Shown piece by piece: positions 36,996 through 45,947 of a stretch of DNA of 64,000 nucleotides. The stretch lies in contig BAABWY010000002.1 in the NCBI GenBank assembly GCA_040367435.1, positions 1 to 64,000 on the forward strand, read 5' to 3'. The translations under genes were made by a program, and so were the position numbers. Positions within the stretch are counted from its first letter, which is position 1. Each line of letters opens with the position of its first letter. Below the pieces are notes generated by a model. That model was not told the origin of the DNA and made no database searches. It saw only the letters and a program-made list of their open reading frames with translations. This stretch comes from Hyphomicrobiales bacterium 4NK60-0047b (lineage in GTDB: Bacteria; Pseudomonadota; Alphaproteobacteria; Rhizobiales; HXMU1428-3).

Positions 36996-37247
36996 ATGGC
37001 TATTCAAGCAAACCCTCAAATGCACCACAATGTTGGCGGCTTCAAAGGTAATTTCGGTTCGAAAAACACATTTTTCACCACTTTAATTGAAAAAATCACG
37101 GCAACATTCTCCAGCTATAAAAAGTCAATCCAAGCAACCAGGGACTTTAACGAGCTAAACCAATTGTCAGACCGTGAACTACGAGATCTAGGCATCAATC
37201 GTGGTGAGATTGCCTATATCGTGAACAACCAAAATCACACAAAATAA
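36996..37247 (+). CDS. DUF1127 (YjiS-like) small protein
   Basis: 83 residues from ATG 36996, placed seven bases after AAGGAG; the ATG at 36990 is too close to that site. The C-terminal signature FNELNQLSDRELRDLGINRGEIAYIV is diagnostic of DUF1127. These arginine-rich proteins are often RNA-binding regulators of phosphate, carbon or RNA turnover in alphaproteobacteria. This copy is longer than the 47-residue minimal type because of a basic N-terminal extension. Single gene with its own terminator. Confidence 0.88.
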   Translation: MAIQANPQMHHNVGGFKGNFGSKNTFFTTLIEKITATFSSYKKSIQATRDFNELNQLSDRELRDLGINRGEIAYIVNNQNHTK

Positions 37248-37297
37248 ATTTGAAATAAGTAAGTCTTCTTTTTTGTTATTTATTTTTTATTACTTTT

Positions 37298-37334
37298 AAG
37301 GCGCGTCATTTTAATGGGGCGCCTTCTTTGTTTT
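37298..37334 (+). terminator. Intrinsic terminator of the DUF1127 gene
   Basis: AAGGCGC (37298-37304) pairs with GCGCCTT (37319-37325), followed by CTTTGTTTT. Confidence 0.85.
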
Positions 37335-37396
37335 AGCTTTGCCATTAAACTCAAAAAAAAATATGATGGAGAGAGATAAAAAGGAAACAAACAAAA

Positions 37397-38578
37397 ATGC
37401 ATGGCTCATTGACGGATCTTAACCAAGCAAAAAACATCATAACAAAAACCTGGTACGAGGCTGTCAATGAAGTCAAAGGTGAAAGAGCTGTCGAAAAAGT
37501 TCTTGAAAATAATGACCTGCCAAAACCAGATCAAATTATCTCAATCGGCAAAGCTGCTTCATCTATGTTTAAAGCAGCTTTTCATCATTACCTTAAAGAT
37601 GAAAAAGAGCCTGAAAATATTAACGGCCTAGTCATCACAAAATATGACCACTCTGAAGCACTTCCCTCACATATAAAACACTCAAACATAAAACAATGGG
37701 AGAGCAGTCATCCAATTCCCGATCAAAACTCTCTTATGGCCGGTAAAGATGCTTTAGAGTGTGTCAACTCAATGTCACAAAGCTCAAAACTGCTCCTTCT
37801 TATCTCAGGCGGCGCCTCGTCTCTCGCAGAAGTATTAAGCGAAAATGTGAGCATAGAAGATCTACTCTCATTAAACTCAGATCTATTAAGATCTGGCGCC
37901 CATATTGAAGAAATCAATACAAAAAGAAAGCTCATTTCAAAAATAAAAGGCGGTAAACTCTTAAGTCATTTCAAGGGGGCACATGTCACCACAATTGCAA
38001 TTTCCGATGTGCCAAATGGAAATTTAGAAGTTCTGGGCAGCGGAATTGGAAGCGGCACTCTCGTCAATAAAGAAACAACAACTTTTAATGCCTATCTGGC
38101 TGCCACCAACGAGACCGCAAGAAACAAAGCAGCAGAGTATGCAAACAAAGCCGGCATAGAAATTATAGAAAATTCAGAATGCCTTTATGATGATATTATT
38201 CCCCTGTCAGAGAGATTAAGCCAGAGCATAAAAACCGGGCCGAAAGGTATCTATATTTGGGGTGGAGAGCCAACAGTCAAGCTCCCAGATACCCCCGGCG
38301 AAGGCGGAAGAAATCAGGCTCTTGGATTATTATTAGCCAAACATATAAAAGATGAAGAGAATATAGCAATCATCGTTGCAGGAACTGATGGAACAGATGG
38401 CCCCACAAACGCCGCTGGCGCAATCATTGATGGCACAACATATCAAACAGCTCACGAAGCTGAAAAAGCAATAAAAGAGGCCAATGCCGGCCCCTACCTA
38501 AAGTCAGTCGAAGCTTTGTTCACATCAGGTCCAACCGGTACCAATGTTATGGACCTCATCATCGCAATAAAATTTTAA
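37397..38578 (+). CDS. Glycerate 2-kinase (GckA/MOFRL type)
   Basis: 393 residues. It phosphorylates D-glycerate to 2-phosphoglycerate. Family features are the N-terminal DUF4147 domain (IISIGKAASSM, LLLISGGASSLAEV, INTKRKLISKIKGGKL) and the C-terminal MOFRL domain (GGEPTVKLPDTPGEGGRNQALGL, VAGTDGTDGPTNAAGAI). The length is a little short of the usual 420 or so. No neighbouring glyoxylate or glycerate genes were seen, so it probably serves a general serine or glyoxylate route. Confidence 0.92.
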   Translation: MHGSLTDLNQAKNIITKTWYEAVNEVKGERAVEKVLENNDLPKPDQIISIGKAASSMFKAAFHHYLKDEKEPENINGLVITKYDHSEALPSHIKHSNIKQWESSHPIPDQNSLMAGKDALECVNSMSQSSKLLLLISGGASSLAEVLSENVSIEDLLSLNSDLLRSGAHIEEINTKRKLISKIKGGKLLSHFKGAHVTTIAISDVPNGNLEVLGSGIGSGTLVNKETTTFNAYLAATNETARNKAAEYANKAGIEIIENSECLYDDIIPLSERLSQSIKTGPKGIYIWGGEPTVKLPDTPGEGGRNQALGLLLAKHIKDEENIAIIVAGTDGTDGPTNAAGAIIDGTTYQTAHEAEKAIKEANAGPYLKSVEALFTSGPTGTNVMDLIIAIKF

Positions 38579-38717
38579 AACATTCCAAACCGGAAAAAAT
38601 GTAACTATAAAACGGTCACTTTTTTTTGATCTTTTATCTCTACAAATTTTCATCACAATTTGCGAGCCTAATCTTCTAAAAGCCTAGTCTTCTAAAGAAA
38701 AACAAAGGAACACCGCT

Positions 38718-39191
38718 ATGCAACTAAAAAAAAACATCCAATCAATCTGCCTCTCGGTAGCTCTCATTTACCCGCTAAGCATGAGCACAACAGTAAGCGC
38801 AGCTGAATTGATAAAAAAATCAAGCCCACACTCAGTAAAACAAACCATTGATCAGTTAGAGGCCGCTGTTAAAAAAGCCGGCGCAACGGTTTTTGCTCGC
38901 ATCAATCATGCTGCTGGTGCAAAAAAAGCGGGTTTAAGCTTAAGACCGACAGAAATGCTTATGTTTGGAAACCCGAAATTGGGAACACCAGCTATGAACT
39001 TATCGCAATCGGCAGGGTTAGACCTACCCTTACGAATAGTTGCTTTTGAAGATAAAGATGGAAAAGTTCACATCGCATATCATGCCCCAAGCGAACTTTC
39101 TAAAACTCACGCCATTCCAGAAGACGCAAAAGTCCTAAAAAAAATGACCGGCGCTCTAGATAAACTAACAAACGCAGCCATCAAGAAATAA
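38718..39191 (+). CDS. Periplasmic DUF302 protein
   Basis: 157 residues with a signal peptide (about 1-28, TTVSAAE). The mature part is a DUF302 domain (SVKQTIDQLEAAVKKAGATVFARINHAAGAKKAGLSLRPTEMLMFGNPKLGTPAM, DLPLRIVAFED), a fold common in exported proteins of unknown function. AAAGGAA precedes the ATG. It may take part in thiol or redox chemistry, but nothing here proves it. Confidence 0.87.
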   Translation: MQLKKNIQSICLSVALIYPLSMSTTVSAAELIKKSSPHSVKQTIDQLEAAVKKAGATVFARINHAAGAKKAGLSLRPTEMLMFGNPKLGTPAMNLSQSAGLDLPLRIVAFEDKDGKVHIAYHAPSELSKTHAIPEDAKVLKKMTGALDKLTNAAIKK

Positions 39192-39210
39192 TCTATTATT
39201 TTCAATGAAA

Positions 39211-39244
39211 AGTGACACCAACTACAAAACTGTTGGTGTTCACT
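39211..39244. terminator. Stem-loop between convergent genes
   Basis: AGTG-AC-ACCAAC (39211-39222) pairs with GTTGGTGTTCACT (39232-39244), ending the DUF302 and TetR genes. The T tract is weak. Confidence 0.65.
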
Positions 39245-39247
39245 TCT

Positions 39248-39835
39248 TCAATTCTCCAAACTTTTTAAACTGGCCTCAACCAACTGCTTTGCAGCAAGAC
39301 CTGCCTCTTCAATATATGCACTATCATGATGAACCATCATCACAGCAAAAGATCCATCCAATAACAAAACAACTTGACGAGCCAAGCTTGAAGAGTTCTT
39401 CAATTTATACTCAACAAAAACCTCAGCCAACCAGTTTTCAAATCGTTTCTTATGAGCAGCACCAGCCTTTATTGCAGGGTGCCCTGGCATATTCGCCAAT
39501 TCTCCAGCTGTCCTCAAAAATCCACATCCCCGCCATTTAGGATGCTGGGATGATCGTACAACTCCATCAAAAATAGCATAGACTTTATCTCCAACAGAAC
39601 CATCAACTTCATCAAACCATTTGCGCATAGCATCCAAATTTGGTTGATCCCGAGACATTAAATATTCAGCAACCAAGTCATCTTTACTTTTAAAATGATA
39701 ATACAAAGTCTTCTTGGTTATTCCGGCCTTTTCAGCAATCGCATCCACACTAACAGCTCGAATACCATCAGAATAAAACAGACGGTTAGCTGCAGTTAAA
39801 ATACGAAGTTTAGTGTCTTTTGAATGACGCGCCAT
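39248..39835 (-). CDS. TetR/AcrR family regulator
   Basis: 195 residues. The HTH is at 10-58 (ILTAANRLFYSDGIRAVSVDAIAEKAGITKKTLYYHFKSKDDLV). The C-terminal domain has a WRGCGFLRTAGELAN motif with a cysteine of the TetR_C_16/YcdC-like type. It is divergent from an enoyl-CoA hydratase gene, 88 bp apart, and the shared promoter contains TATACTCATCAGTGAG, an imperfect inverted repeat; control of that gene is likely. Confidence 0.88.
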   Translation of the reverse strand: MARHSKDTKLRILTAANRLFYSDGIRAVSVDAIAEKAGITKKTLYYHFKSKDDLVAEYLMSRDQPNLDAMRKWFDEVDGSVGDKVYAIFDGVVRSSQHPKWRGCGFLRTAGELANMPGHPAIKAGAAHKKRFENWLAEVFVEYKLKNSSSLARQVVLLLDGSFAVMMVHHDSAYIEEAGLAAKQLVEASLKSLEN

Positions 39836-39923
39836 GGCTATGTATACTCATCAGTGAGTTTCCTTTTCTTAAAACTACTCCTACCCTAATTTTAAATCAA
39901 ATAGAACATGGAAGGAAAATCAC

Positions 39924-40715
39924 ATGTCAGATTTAATCTTAGTAGAAAAAGAAAATTCAATTGCAATTCTCACGTTCAACAGACCAGAAAAATTAAATGC
40001 ACTCAACTATGCAACAAATGATTTTTTGCTCTGCTTGCTTGATAAATTCGAGCACGACAAGGATGTAAAAGCCCTAATCTTAACAGGAGCTGGAGACCGA
40101 GCATTTTCAGCCGGTGGTGACATTCACGAATTCACAAATTCCATTAAACAGAACTCAGAACAAGCCATCAATGATTTTTGTCGCCGCGGTCAAAAGATGA
40201 CAGCCCGATTAGAAGCCTATCAAAAACCAATCATTGCAGCGGTAAATGGGATAGCCTTTGGAGGCGGCTGTGAAATAACCGAAGCCTGTCACCTAGCTGT
40301 AGCTAGCGAAAAGGCAATTTTTGCTAAACCAGAAATAAACATCGGTATCCCACCGACATTTGGTGGCACACAAAGATTACCCCGACTAGCTGGGCGGAAA
40401 AGAGCGCTTGAATTATTACTAACCGGAGATCACTTCTCTCCTCAACGGGCCTATGAAATGGGATTAGTAAACAAAGTTGTTCCCCATGAAAATTTGCTAA
40501 AAGAAACAATAGAATTAACTAAACGCATCATAAGACATTCCCCACTAGCCGCAGCCCGTATCATCACAGCGGTGACAAGAGGGATAAACACAACCATCTC
40601 AGAAGGATTGCAAATCGAACAAGAACAATTCGCACGAATGACCGCAACAAAAGACATCACAGAAGGCCTAAATGCCTGGATTGAAAGAAGAGAACCAAAC
40701 TACATTTGTCAATAA
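39924..40715 (+). CDS. Enoyl-CoA hydratase/isomerase family protein
   Basis: 263 residues of the crotonase superfamily: oxyanion-hole motifs FSAGGDIHEF and AFGGGCEITEACH, and KPEINIGIPPTFGGTQRLPRLAGRKRALEL with both catalytic glutamates in place. It should hydrate trans-2-enoyl-CoA, as in beta-oxidation or branched-chain amino-acid breakdown. It is a single gene, without dehydrogenase or thiolase partners, divergent from a TetR regulator. A long hairpin follows. Confidence 0.93.
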   Translation: MSDLILVEKENSIAILTFNRPEKLNALNYATNDFLLCLLDKFEHDKDVKALILTGAGDRAFSAGGDIHEFTNSIKQNSEQAINDFCRRGQKMTARLEAYQKPIIAAVNGIAFGGGCEITEACHLAVASEKAIFAKPEINIGIPPTFGGTQRLPRLAGRKRALELLLTGDHFSPQRAYEMGLVNKVVPHENLLKETIELTKRIIRHSPLAAARIITAVTRGINTTISEGLQIEQEQFARMTATKDITEGLNAWIERREPNYICQ

Positions 40716-40733
40716 AGAAGATAGTTAGTTAAA

Positions 40734-40778
40734 ATTTATGTGGCAACATAGAGCGTATAAAAATGTTGCCACATAAAT
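40734..40778. terminator. Perfect 16-bp stem-loop between convergent genes
   Basis: ATTTATGTGGCAACAT (40734-40749) is fully complementary to ATGTTGCCACATAAAT (40763-40778) around a 13-nt loop. It lies between the enoyl-CoA hydratase and chemoreceptor stop codons. No long T run follows on either strand. Confidence 0.75.
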
Positions 40779-40797
40779 CGGGGGGTTAATTCATTTA

Positions 40798-42933
40798 TTA
40801 AGCAGCTGCAACACCTTCTAAAAACTCATCAACAACACGGCTTAATTCCTCAACATCACGTGTTACACAATCACTCGCACCTGACATAGTCACCGAACAA
40901 TCTGACGTTTTCTCAACTGCCTGTGTCACCGTCTCCATATTAGCACTTACCTCTTGGGCGCCTGCTGCAACGCCGTCCACATTCCGGCTGATTTCAGAAG
41001 TAACCGCATCCTGTTCTTCAACCGCACAGGCAATTGAATTAGAAACTGTATTAATCTGCTCCATGGTATCAGTGATTGACGCAATCGCTTTCACTGAAGA
41101 GGTCGAATAACCTTGTATTGATAAAATCTGCTTAGATATTTCCTCAGTCGCTTTTGATGTTTGATCCGAAAGAGATTTCACCTCTCCAGCCACCACAGCA
41201 AACCCTTTACCATTCTCACCAGCCCGCGCAGCTTCAATGGTTGCATTCAAAGCAAGCAAGTTTGTCTGTTCAGCAATATCACGAATTAAAGTGACAACCT
41301 CACCAATCTTCTTAGAAGCTGCATCAAGGTCAGACATTGTTTTGCTTGTCTCAGAAGCTCGGTCCATAGCAGTTGATATGACACTTGAGGCTTTGGTTGA
41401 GTGCTCACTAATCTCGCGAATAGCCAAGACGAGTTCCTCTGTTTGTTGAGAAACAGATTGCACACTTCGAGAAGATTCTTGACTAGAAGCATCAACTTCA
41501 CTAATTTTTTCTGAAGCATCCAAGGCAATTGTATTTAACTCAGTCGCATTACTATTCATAGAATGAAGCGCACCAGTCACAGAATCTAAAACTGTTTTGA
41601 TAGATGTTTTAAAACGCTCAATCAGCAAAGATGTCTTTTCTTGTTGCGCTTCTCTACGCTTCTGTTCAGCATCACTAGCCTCAACAAGCTTCACACGTTC
41701 AACTTCATTATTTCTAAAAATTGAAACCGCCCGATACATATCACCAATTTCATCAGTCCGGTCCGCATCTTTTAAATCAATAGAAAGCTCACCGTGCGCC
41801 AATTCATCCATTGATTTAACCAAATTTTCGATGGGACGAGATAATGTACGGGCAAACCAAAGCCCAGCAAAAAACATAATAGCCAGTGTGATAAACGTAA
41901 CCATGAGTGTCGCATTGCGCATCTGATAAACAGCACCCAAAACCTGGTTCTCAGTCTTCAAGGCCAATAAAAACCACTTCTTTCCGAAAAACTCTAATCC
42001 TGTATATGAAATGTAGTTCGTCGTATCTAAGCCACTAGTAACATGAAATCCTTTTGATTTTTCAGTATCAATCTGTTTCAAGCTTTCTTGTAAAGAAGCT
42101 ATTTTCTGAGAAGCAACAATCGGCTTTAAATGCTCATCAACAAGCAAAACGGTTGCATCTTTTGTAGGGTCTAATCCAGAAGCCACCGCAGTTTTAAATG
42201 TATCATCAGATAAACGGAAAACGATATATCCTAAATTCGTCTTCGTTCCCAAAAAATCTTTGGTCACTTCAAGTCCAAGAAAAGCTGAGTGTTCGCCGCC
42301 CTCAAAATCATAATTTGCAAAGGGTACATATGCCTTTTTTGTTTCTTTTTTAGAAATCATTTGGAAGGCTTGCACTAGCCCAGATGATTGAGACTTGGTC
42401 TTAGACAAATCATGGAGAAACTCATTAGATTTCGTGACACTATAAAGAACAAACCCCTTAGGGCTAATCAAATAAATATCAGCAATACCATTTACAGTTA
42501 CTAATTTAGAATAATGATCATGAATGGCAGCATGTTTCCAGGAATAAAATGTTTTATTACCCTTGCCAGATAATTTAATCCGCTCAGACCTGCTTAAATC
42601 TTTTTGTTGAAAAAAAGCTTTAACCTTCGGGAGTTCATCTTTCATATCAACAACAGCAGTCGTCATTTCCTCAAAGGCTTTGATTGTCACTTCATTGGTT
42701 GAAAAAATTTTAAGTTCTTCCTCAATCGTCTGTAATTGACTTTTGACTAGAATGTCTCGGCTGTTAACAAGAGCGTTCATCCCAGTCTTGGAAGCATCAA
42801 TTAAAGCCGATCGGGATGTGAGATAATTTAAAACACCAACAGATGCACAACAAACAACTGAAATCACAACCGTCAAAACAGCAATTTTTCCCAAAATGCT
42901 ATTCAAAGCGAAAACTTTAAATTTCTCAAACAT
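40798..42933 (-). CDS. Methyl-accepting chemotaxis protein
   Basis: 711 residues from ATG 42933, preceded by GGGAGG; an upstream ATG at 42966 lacks a site. Order: first membrane helix (about 12-35), a large periplasmic sensor of the Cache type (about 40-330), a second helix ([21 protein letters not shown]), a HAMP domain ([23 protein letters not shown]) and the cytoplasmic signalling tip [21 protein letters not shown] with [13 protein letters not shown]. No C-terminal receptor-modification pentapeptide is seen. The ligand is unknown. A palindrome lies upstream. Confidence 0.95.
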   Translation of the reverse strand: MFEKFKVFALNSILGKIAVLTVVISVVCCASVGVLNYLTSRSALIDASKTGMNALVNSRDILVKSQLQTIEEELKIFSTNEVTIKAFEEMTTAVVDMKDELPKVKAFFQQKDLSRSERIKLSGKGNKTFYSWKHAAIHDHYSKLVTVNGIADIYLISPKGFVLYSVTKSNEFLHDLSKTKSQSSGLVQAFQMISKKETKKAYVPFANYDFEGGEHSAFLGLEVTKDFLGTKTNLGYIVFRLSDDTFKTAVASGLDPTKDATVLLVDEHLKPIVASQKIASLQESLKQIDTEKSKGFHVTSGLDTTNYISYTGLEFFGKKWFLLALKTENQVLGAVYQMRNATLMVTFITLAIMFFAGLWFARTLSRPIENLVKSMDELAHGELSIDLKDADRTDEIGDMYRAVSIFRNNEVERVKLVEASDAEQKRREAQQEKTSLLIERFKTSIKTVLDSVTGALHSMNSNATELNTIALDASEKISEVDASSQESSRSVQSVSQQTEELVLAIREISEHSTKASSVISTAMDRASETSKTMSDLDAASKKIGEVVTLIRDIAEQTNLLALNATIEAARAGENGKGFAVVAGEVKSLSDQTSKATEEISKQILSIQGYSTSSVKAIASITDTMEQINTVSNSIACAVEEQDAVTSEISRNVDGVAAGAQEVSANMETVTQAVEKTSDCSVTMSGASDCVTRDVEELSRVVDEFLEGVAAA

Positions 42934-42994
42934 AGCCCTTGCCTCCCTAAAACAAAATCTGTGCAAGGACTATCCACTAAGAGTACTAACAAAT

Positions 42995-43012
42995 CCTATA
43001 CTTTAGTATAGG
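42995..43012. promoter_or_regulatory. Palindrome upstream of the chemoreceptor gene
   Basis: CCTATACTTTAGTATAGG, a perfect 7-bp inverted repeat with TTTA centre, lies about 62 bp before the chemoreceptor start. A transcription-factor site or a promoter-overlapping structure is possible. Confidence 0.4.
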
Positions 43013-43110
43013 TACTTAAAAAAAGTGATTTTTATCGATTTAGGTGGCTTTTTAGCAAAAATTTTTGATTTTTAGAGGAACAAAACACTTAAACGCATAA
43101 GTAAAATAAC

Positions 43111-43554
43111 TTACGGGCGAACCAGAATATACCCCTTAGCATCAAGCTCCATTATAGTCACAACACCAGCTGGCACGACCTTAGCAAATTCAAAAACAGG
43201 AACATCTTTGCCAGATTTACGCTTCATTGAACTGATCGTATTTCCACAAGCCTGAAAAACAACATTCGGCATGCTAAGAGAAAAGTTTGAAATTCTTTTA
43301 GCTACAGGAGACGTATCACGACGCAACATATGTAACCCAGCATTAAAGGCAACAATCTTAATATCAACCTCTTGACCAAGACTAGAATAGTGACGAGAAA
43401 CATTAGCCGCAACATTCAAAGCTGCATTCATTTTACTTGGATCATTATCACTGACTTGCAAAACCAACTTGTGAATATCCTCTTCCGCCTGAGCCATCAT
43501 CGGTGAGACAAGCAACAGAACAAGAGGTAAGAAAGTCTTCAAAAGAAATTTCAT
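43111..43554 (-). CDS. Exported DsrE-like protein
   Basis: 147 residues from ATG 43554, with TTGGAGCC upstream; the longer frame beginning 29 codons earlier lacks a site. A signal peptide (about 1-23, MMAQAEE) is followed by a DsrE/YchN-like fold (HKLVLQVSDNDPSKMNAALNVAANV, VDIKIVAFNAGLHMLR, VVFQACGNTI), with a single cysteine at the family's sulfur-carrier position. DsrE-type proteins take part in sulfur relay, and the exported kind often accompanies sulfur-oxidation genes. It sits apart from the sox locus but fits the same physiology. Confidence 0.75.
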   Translation of the reverse strand: MKFLLKTFLPLVLLLVSPMMAQAEEDIHKLVLQVSDNDPSKMNAALNVAANVSRHYSSLGQEVDIKIVAFNAGLHMLRRDTSPVAKRISNFSLSMPNVVFQACGNTISSMKRKSGKDVPVFEFAKVVPAGVVTIMELDAKGYILVRP

Positions 43555-43666
43555 AAAATGGCTCCAAGTAACAATGAATAATACGTTTATATTCGCATAT
43601 TCATATGTATGTGCAAGCCAAAAAATCATCCGACCATTCAAAAAATCGTGTAAGAAACCAGCTCGA

Positions 43667-44440
43667 TCACCTTTTCACCTCTAATGACCAGGACCTTCTC
43701 TTCTCAGACAATTTATCCCGTCGATCCAAATCTTGCTTCTTCTTCCAAAGCATCTCCTGATATTCAAGGTGCTTAAGCAAAGCACGTTTCGCTTTATTTG
43801 AAGACCCATCCTCAATAGCGCAAACAATATCCTCATGTTGGGCCAGTATGATTTTCAATTCTTGTCCATCATTTAGAAAAAACTGATGACTTTGTTCAAT
43901 CGCATGGCTCAACACATCTTGCAAAGACCGCGCAACTTGAATGGTCACAAAATTTCCCGTCGCCTCAAGGAGAGCCATGTGAAAATCCGTATCAAGATCG
44001 CTGATTTTAGAAAACTCACCAGCATCAAACGCTGCACACATCATTTCATGCAACCGCCGAATCTCTTTCTTCTCCTCATCACTCACATCCCGAGCAACTT
44101 CAGCAACACTCTCCCCTTCAATTAACATACGAAATTTCAGGTAATCTGAAATGGCATCATTAGAACTTTCAAGCAGATTTAAAAGCGGATCAGAAAGAGA
44201 CCGACCAATCGCAGTCGAAACTTTAAATCCCGAGCCATGACGAGAAACCAACAACCCCTCTGTCACCAAAGCCTGAAGCGCACTTCGAATAGATGTCCTC
44301 GAAACATCCATACGAACGGCAAGTTCTCTCTCTCCAGGCAATTGATCTCCAGGCTGCAGCACATCTGAAGCAATTAATTCTCGAATTTGAGCAATAATGG
44401 CCGCTGTAATATTAGGTGCGGCAACAGGGGTAAAAGACAC
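43667..44440 (-). CDS. FCD-type GntR regulator, probable LldR-like
   Basis: 257 residues. It has a GntR wHTH at 12-75 (DQLPGERELAVRMDVSRTSIRSALQALVTEGLLVSRHGSGF), then an FCD effector domain with metal-binding residues in the pattern DTDFHMALLEATGN and AQHEDIVCAI. It is divergent from the L-lactate dehydrogenase gene, and a perfect inverted repeat of FCD-GntR type lies in the 110-bp gap. It most likely represses lactate oxidation and is released by lactate, by analogy with LldR. Confidence 0.88.
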   Translation of the reverse strand: MSFTPVAAPNITAAIIAQIRELIASDVLQPGDQLPGERELAVRMDVSRTSIRSALQALVTEGLLVSRHGSGFKVSTAIGRSLSDPLLNLLESSNDAISDYLKFRMLIEGESVAEVARDVSDEEKKEIRRLHEMMCAAFDAGEFSKISDLDTDFHMALLEATGNFVTIQVARSLQDVLSHAIEQSHQFFLNDGQELKIILAQHEDIVCAIEDGSSNKAKRALLKHLEYQEMLWKKKQDLDRRDKLSEKRRSWSLEVKR

Positions 44441-44462
44441 GGGCTTGCTTCTCCTTTAAAAA

Positions 44463-44485
44463 ATTGGTATGACCATCATACCAAT
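44463..44485. promoter_or_regulatory. FCD-GntR (LldR/PdhR-type) operator
   Basis: A perfect inverted repeat with 10-bp arms (44463-44472 and 44476-44485) and a 3-bp centre. It contains TGGTATGACCA, the FadR/LldR-type TGGTNNNACCA core, and TGGTA-N9-TACCA, also found at 48949. Confidence 0.85.
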
Positions 44486-44550
44486 AAATTGATAACACCA
44501 CTATACCAAAAAGTGAAAAGTAAAAAACCCTCCATTTGAAGGAAAAAAGC

Positions 44551-45702
44551 ATGCGTCTCTCAAAATGTCATAATTTCCAGGATTTTAGAAAACTGGCACA
44601 AAAGAAGTTACCCTCCCCCATTTTTCATTATATTGATGGCGCTGCAGAAGATGAAACAACCTACAAACGCAACACGGCAGCCTTTGAAGAATGCGACCTT
44701 GTTCCAAACGTATTAGCAGGCATCAAAAAAGTAGATATGAGCACAACCATTTTTGGCCGCAAAATCGACATGCCATTATTCTGCGCCCCAACAGCCCTCC
44801 AAAGACTTTTTCACCATGATGGTGAAAGAGCCGTTGCAAAAGCCGCTCAAAAGAACAACACAATGTTTGGTGTCTCATCTCTGGGGACGGTCAGCATTGA
44901 AGAAATAGCCGGACTAATCGACACCCCTAAAATGTTCCAACTCTATTTTCACAAAGACAGAGGTTTAAATGACGCAATGATCGAGCGGGCAAAAAGGGCC
45001 AACTTTGACGTGCTAGCACTTACTGTTGATTCAATTACGGGTGGCAACCGAGAAAGAGACGTAGTAACAGGCTTCACCTCTCCACCAAAACTCACATTAA
45101 AAAGCCTCATCAGCTTTGCCACTCATCCCGCCTGGGCCATCAATCATTTCACTCATGAAAAATTCAGACTACCTCAATTAGAAGATCATGTTGACCAAGG
45201 AACTGACATCGCTATTTCAGTAAGCAACTATTTTAAAACCATGCTCGATCAATCCATGTCTTGGCAAGACGCTGAGGACATTTGCAAAAAGTGGGATGGT
45301 GAATTCTGTCTAAAAGGCATCATGAGTGTCGAAGACGCAAAAAAAGCCGTAGAAATTGGAGCAACCGGCATCGTCGTCTCAAACCATGGGGGCCGTCAAC
45401 TGGATGGTTCACGTTCATCCTTTGATCAACTAGCTGAAATTGTTGATGCTGTTGGAGATAAAATCGATGTCATTTTTGATAGCGGCATTCAAAGAGGAAC
45501 ACACGTCCTAAAAGCACTATCCCTAGGGGCAAAAGCCTGTGCTGGTGGCAGATTATATCTCTATGCCCTGGCAGCCGCAGGTCAACCTGGCGTCGAGCGC
45601 GCCCTTAGATTGTTCAAAGAAGAAATAGAGCGCGATATGATGCTAATGGGCTGCGAAACCATAAACCAACTATCAAGGAATAACCTCAGATTCAGAAGCT
45701 AA
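44551..45702 (+). CDS. lldD: FMN-dependent L-lactate dehydrogenase
   Basis: 383 residues from ATG 44551, preceded by GAAGGA (a TTG five codons upstream is less likely). It belongs to the alpha-hydroxy-acid oxidase family: FHYIDGAAEDETTYKRN at the N-terminus, MFQLYFHKDRGL, LALTVDSITGGNRERD, and the FMN/active-site segment GIVVSNHGGRQLDG with the catalytic His. The phosphate region reads DSGIQRGTHVLKAL, where many members have DGGIRRG. It oxidises L-lactate to pyruvate with quinone as acceptor. It is divergent from the LldR-like regulator. Confidence 0.93.
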   Translation: MRLSKCHNFQDFRKLAQKKLPSPIFHYIDGAAEDETTYKRNTAAFEECDLVPNVLAGIKKVDMSTTIFGRKIDMPLFCAPTALQRLFHHDGERAVAKAAQKNNTMFGVSSLGTVSIEEIAGLIDTPKMFQLYFHKDRGLNDAMIERAKRANFDVLALTVDSITGGNRERDVVTGFTSPPKLTLKSLISFATHPAWAINHFTHEKFRLPQLEDHVDQGTDIAISVSNYFKTMLDQSMSWQDAEDICKKWDGEFCLKGIMSVEDAKKAVEIGATGIVVSNHGGRQLDGSRSSFDQLAEIVDAVGDKIDVIFDSGIQRGTHVLKALSLGAKACAGGRLYLYALAAAGQPGVERALRLFKEEIERDMMLMGCETINQLSRNNLRFRS

Positions 45703-45730
45703 GAAAACCAACGAGCAAAAAAAGCCTCTA

Positions 45731-45772
45731 GAAAATAAGGCGAGCAATCACACTCAAAAACGCCTTATTTTC
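45731..45772 (+). terminator. Stem-loop after lldD
   Basis: GAAAATAAGGCG (45731-45742) pairs perfectly with CGCCTTATTTTC (45761-45772) around an 18-nt loop; T residues lie within the right arm. Confidence 0.6.
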
Positions 45773-45947
45773 AAGCCAATCTTACAATCATTAGTCCCAA
45801 CAATGAAAACCAAAACTTATCCGTGACGCATCAAAAGGTCCTAAATTAAGCAGCATTCTATTTGTTGCGAAACAAACCTAATTAACTTAAGGTTGGCGCC
45901 AATATCACAGATATTAAAGGTCAATAAAACTATCAAAGGGGTGTCAA

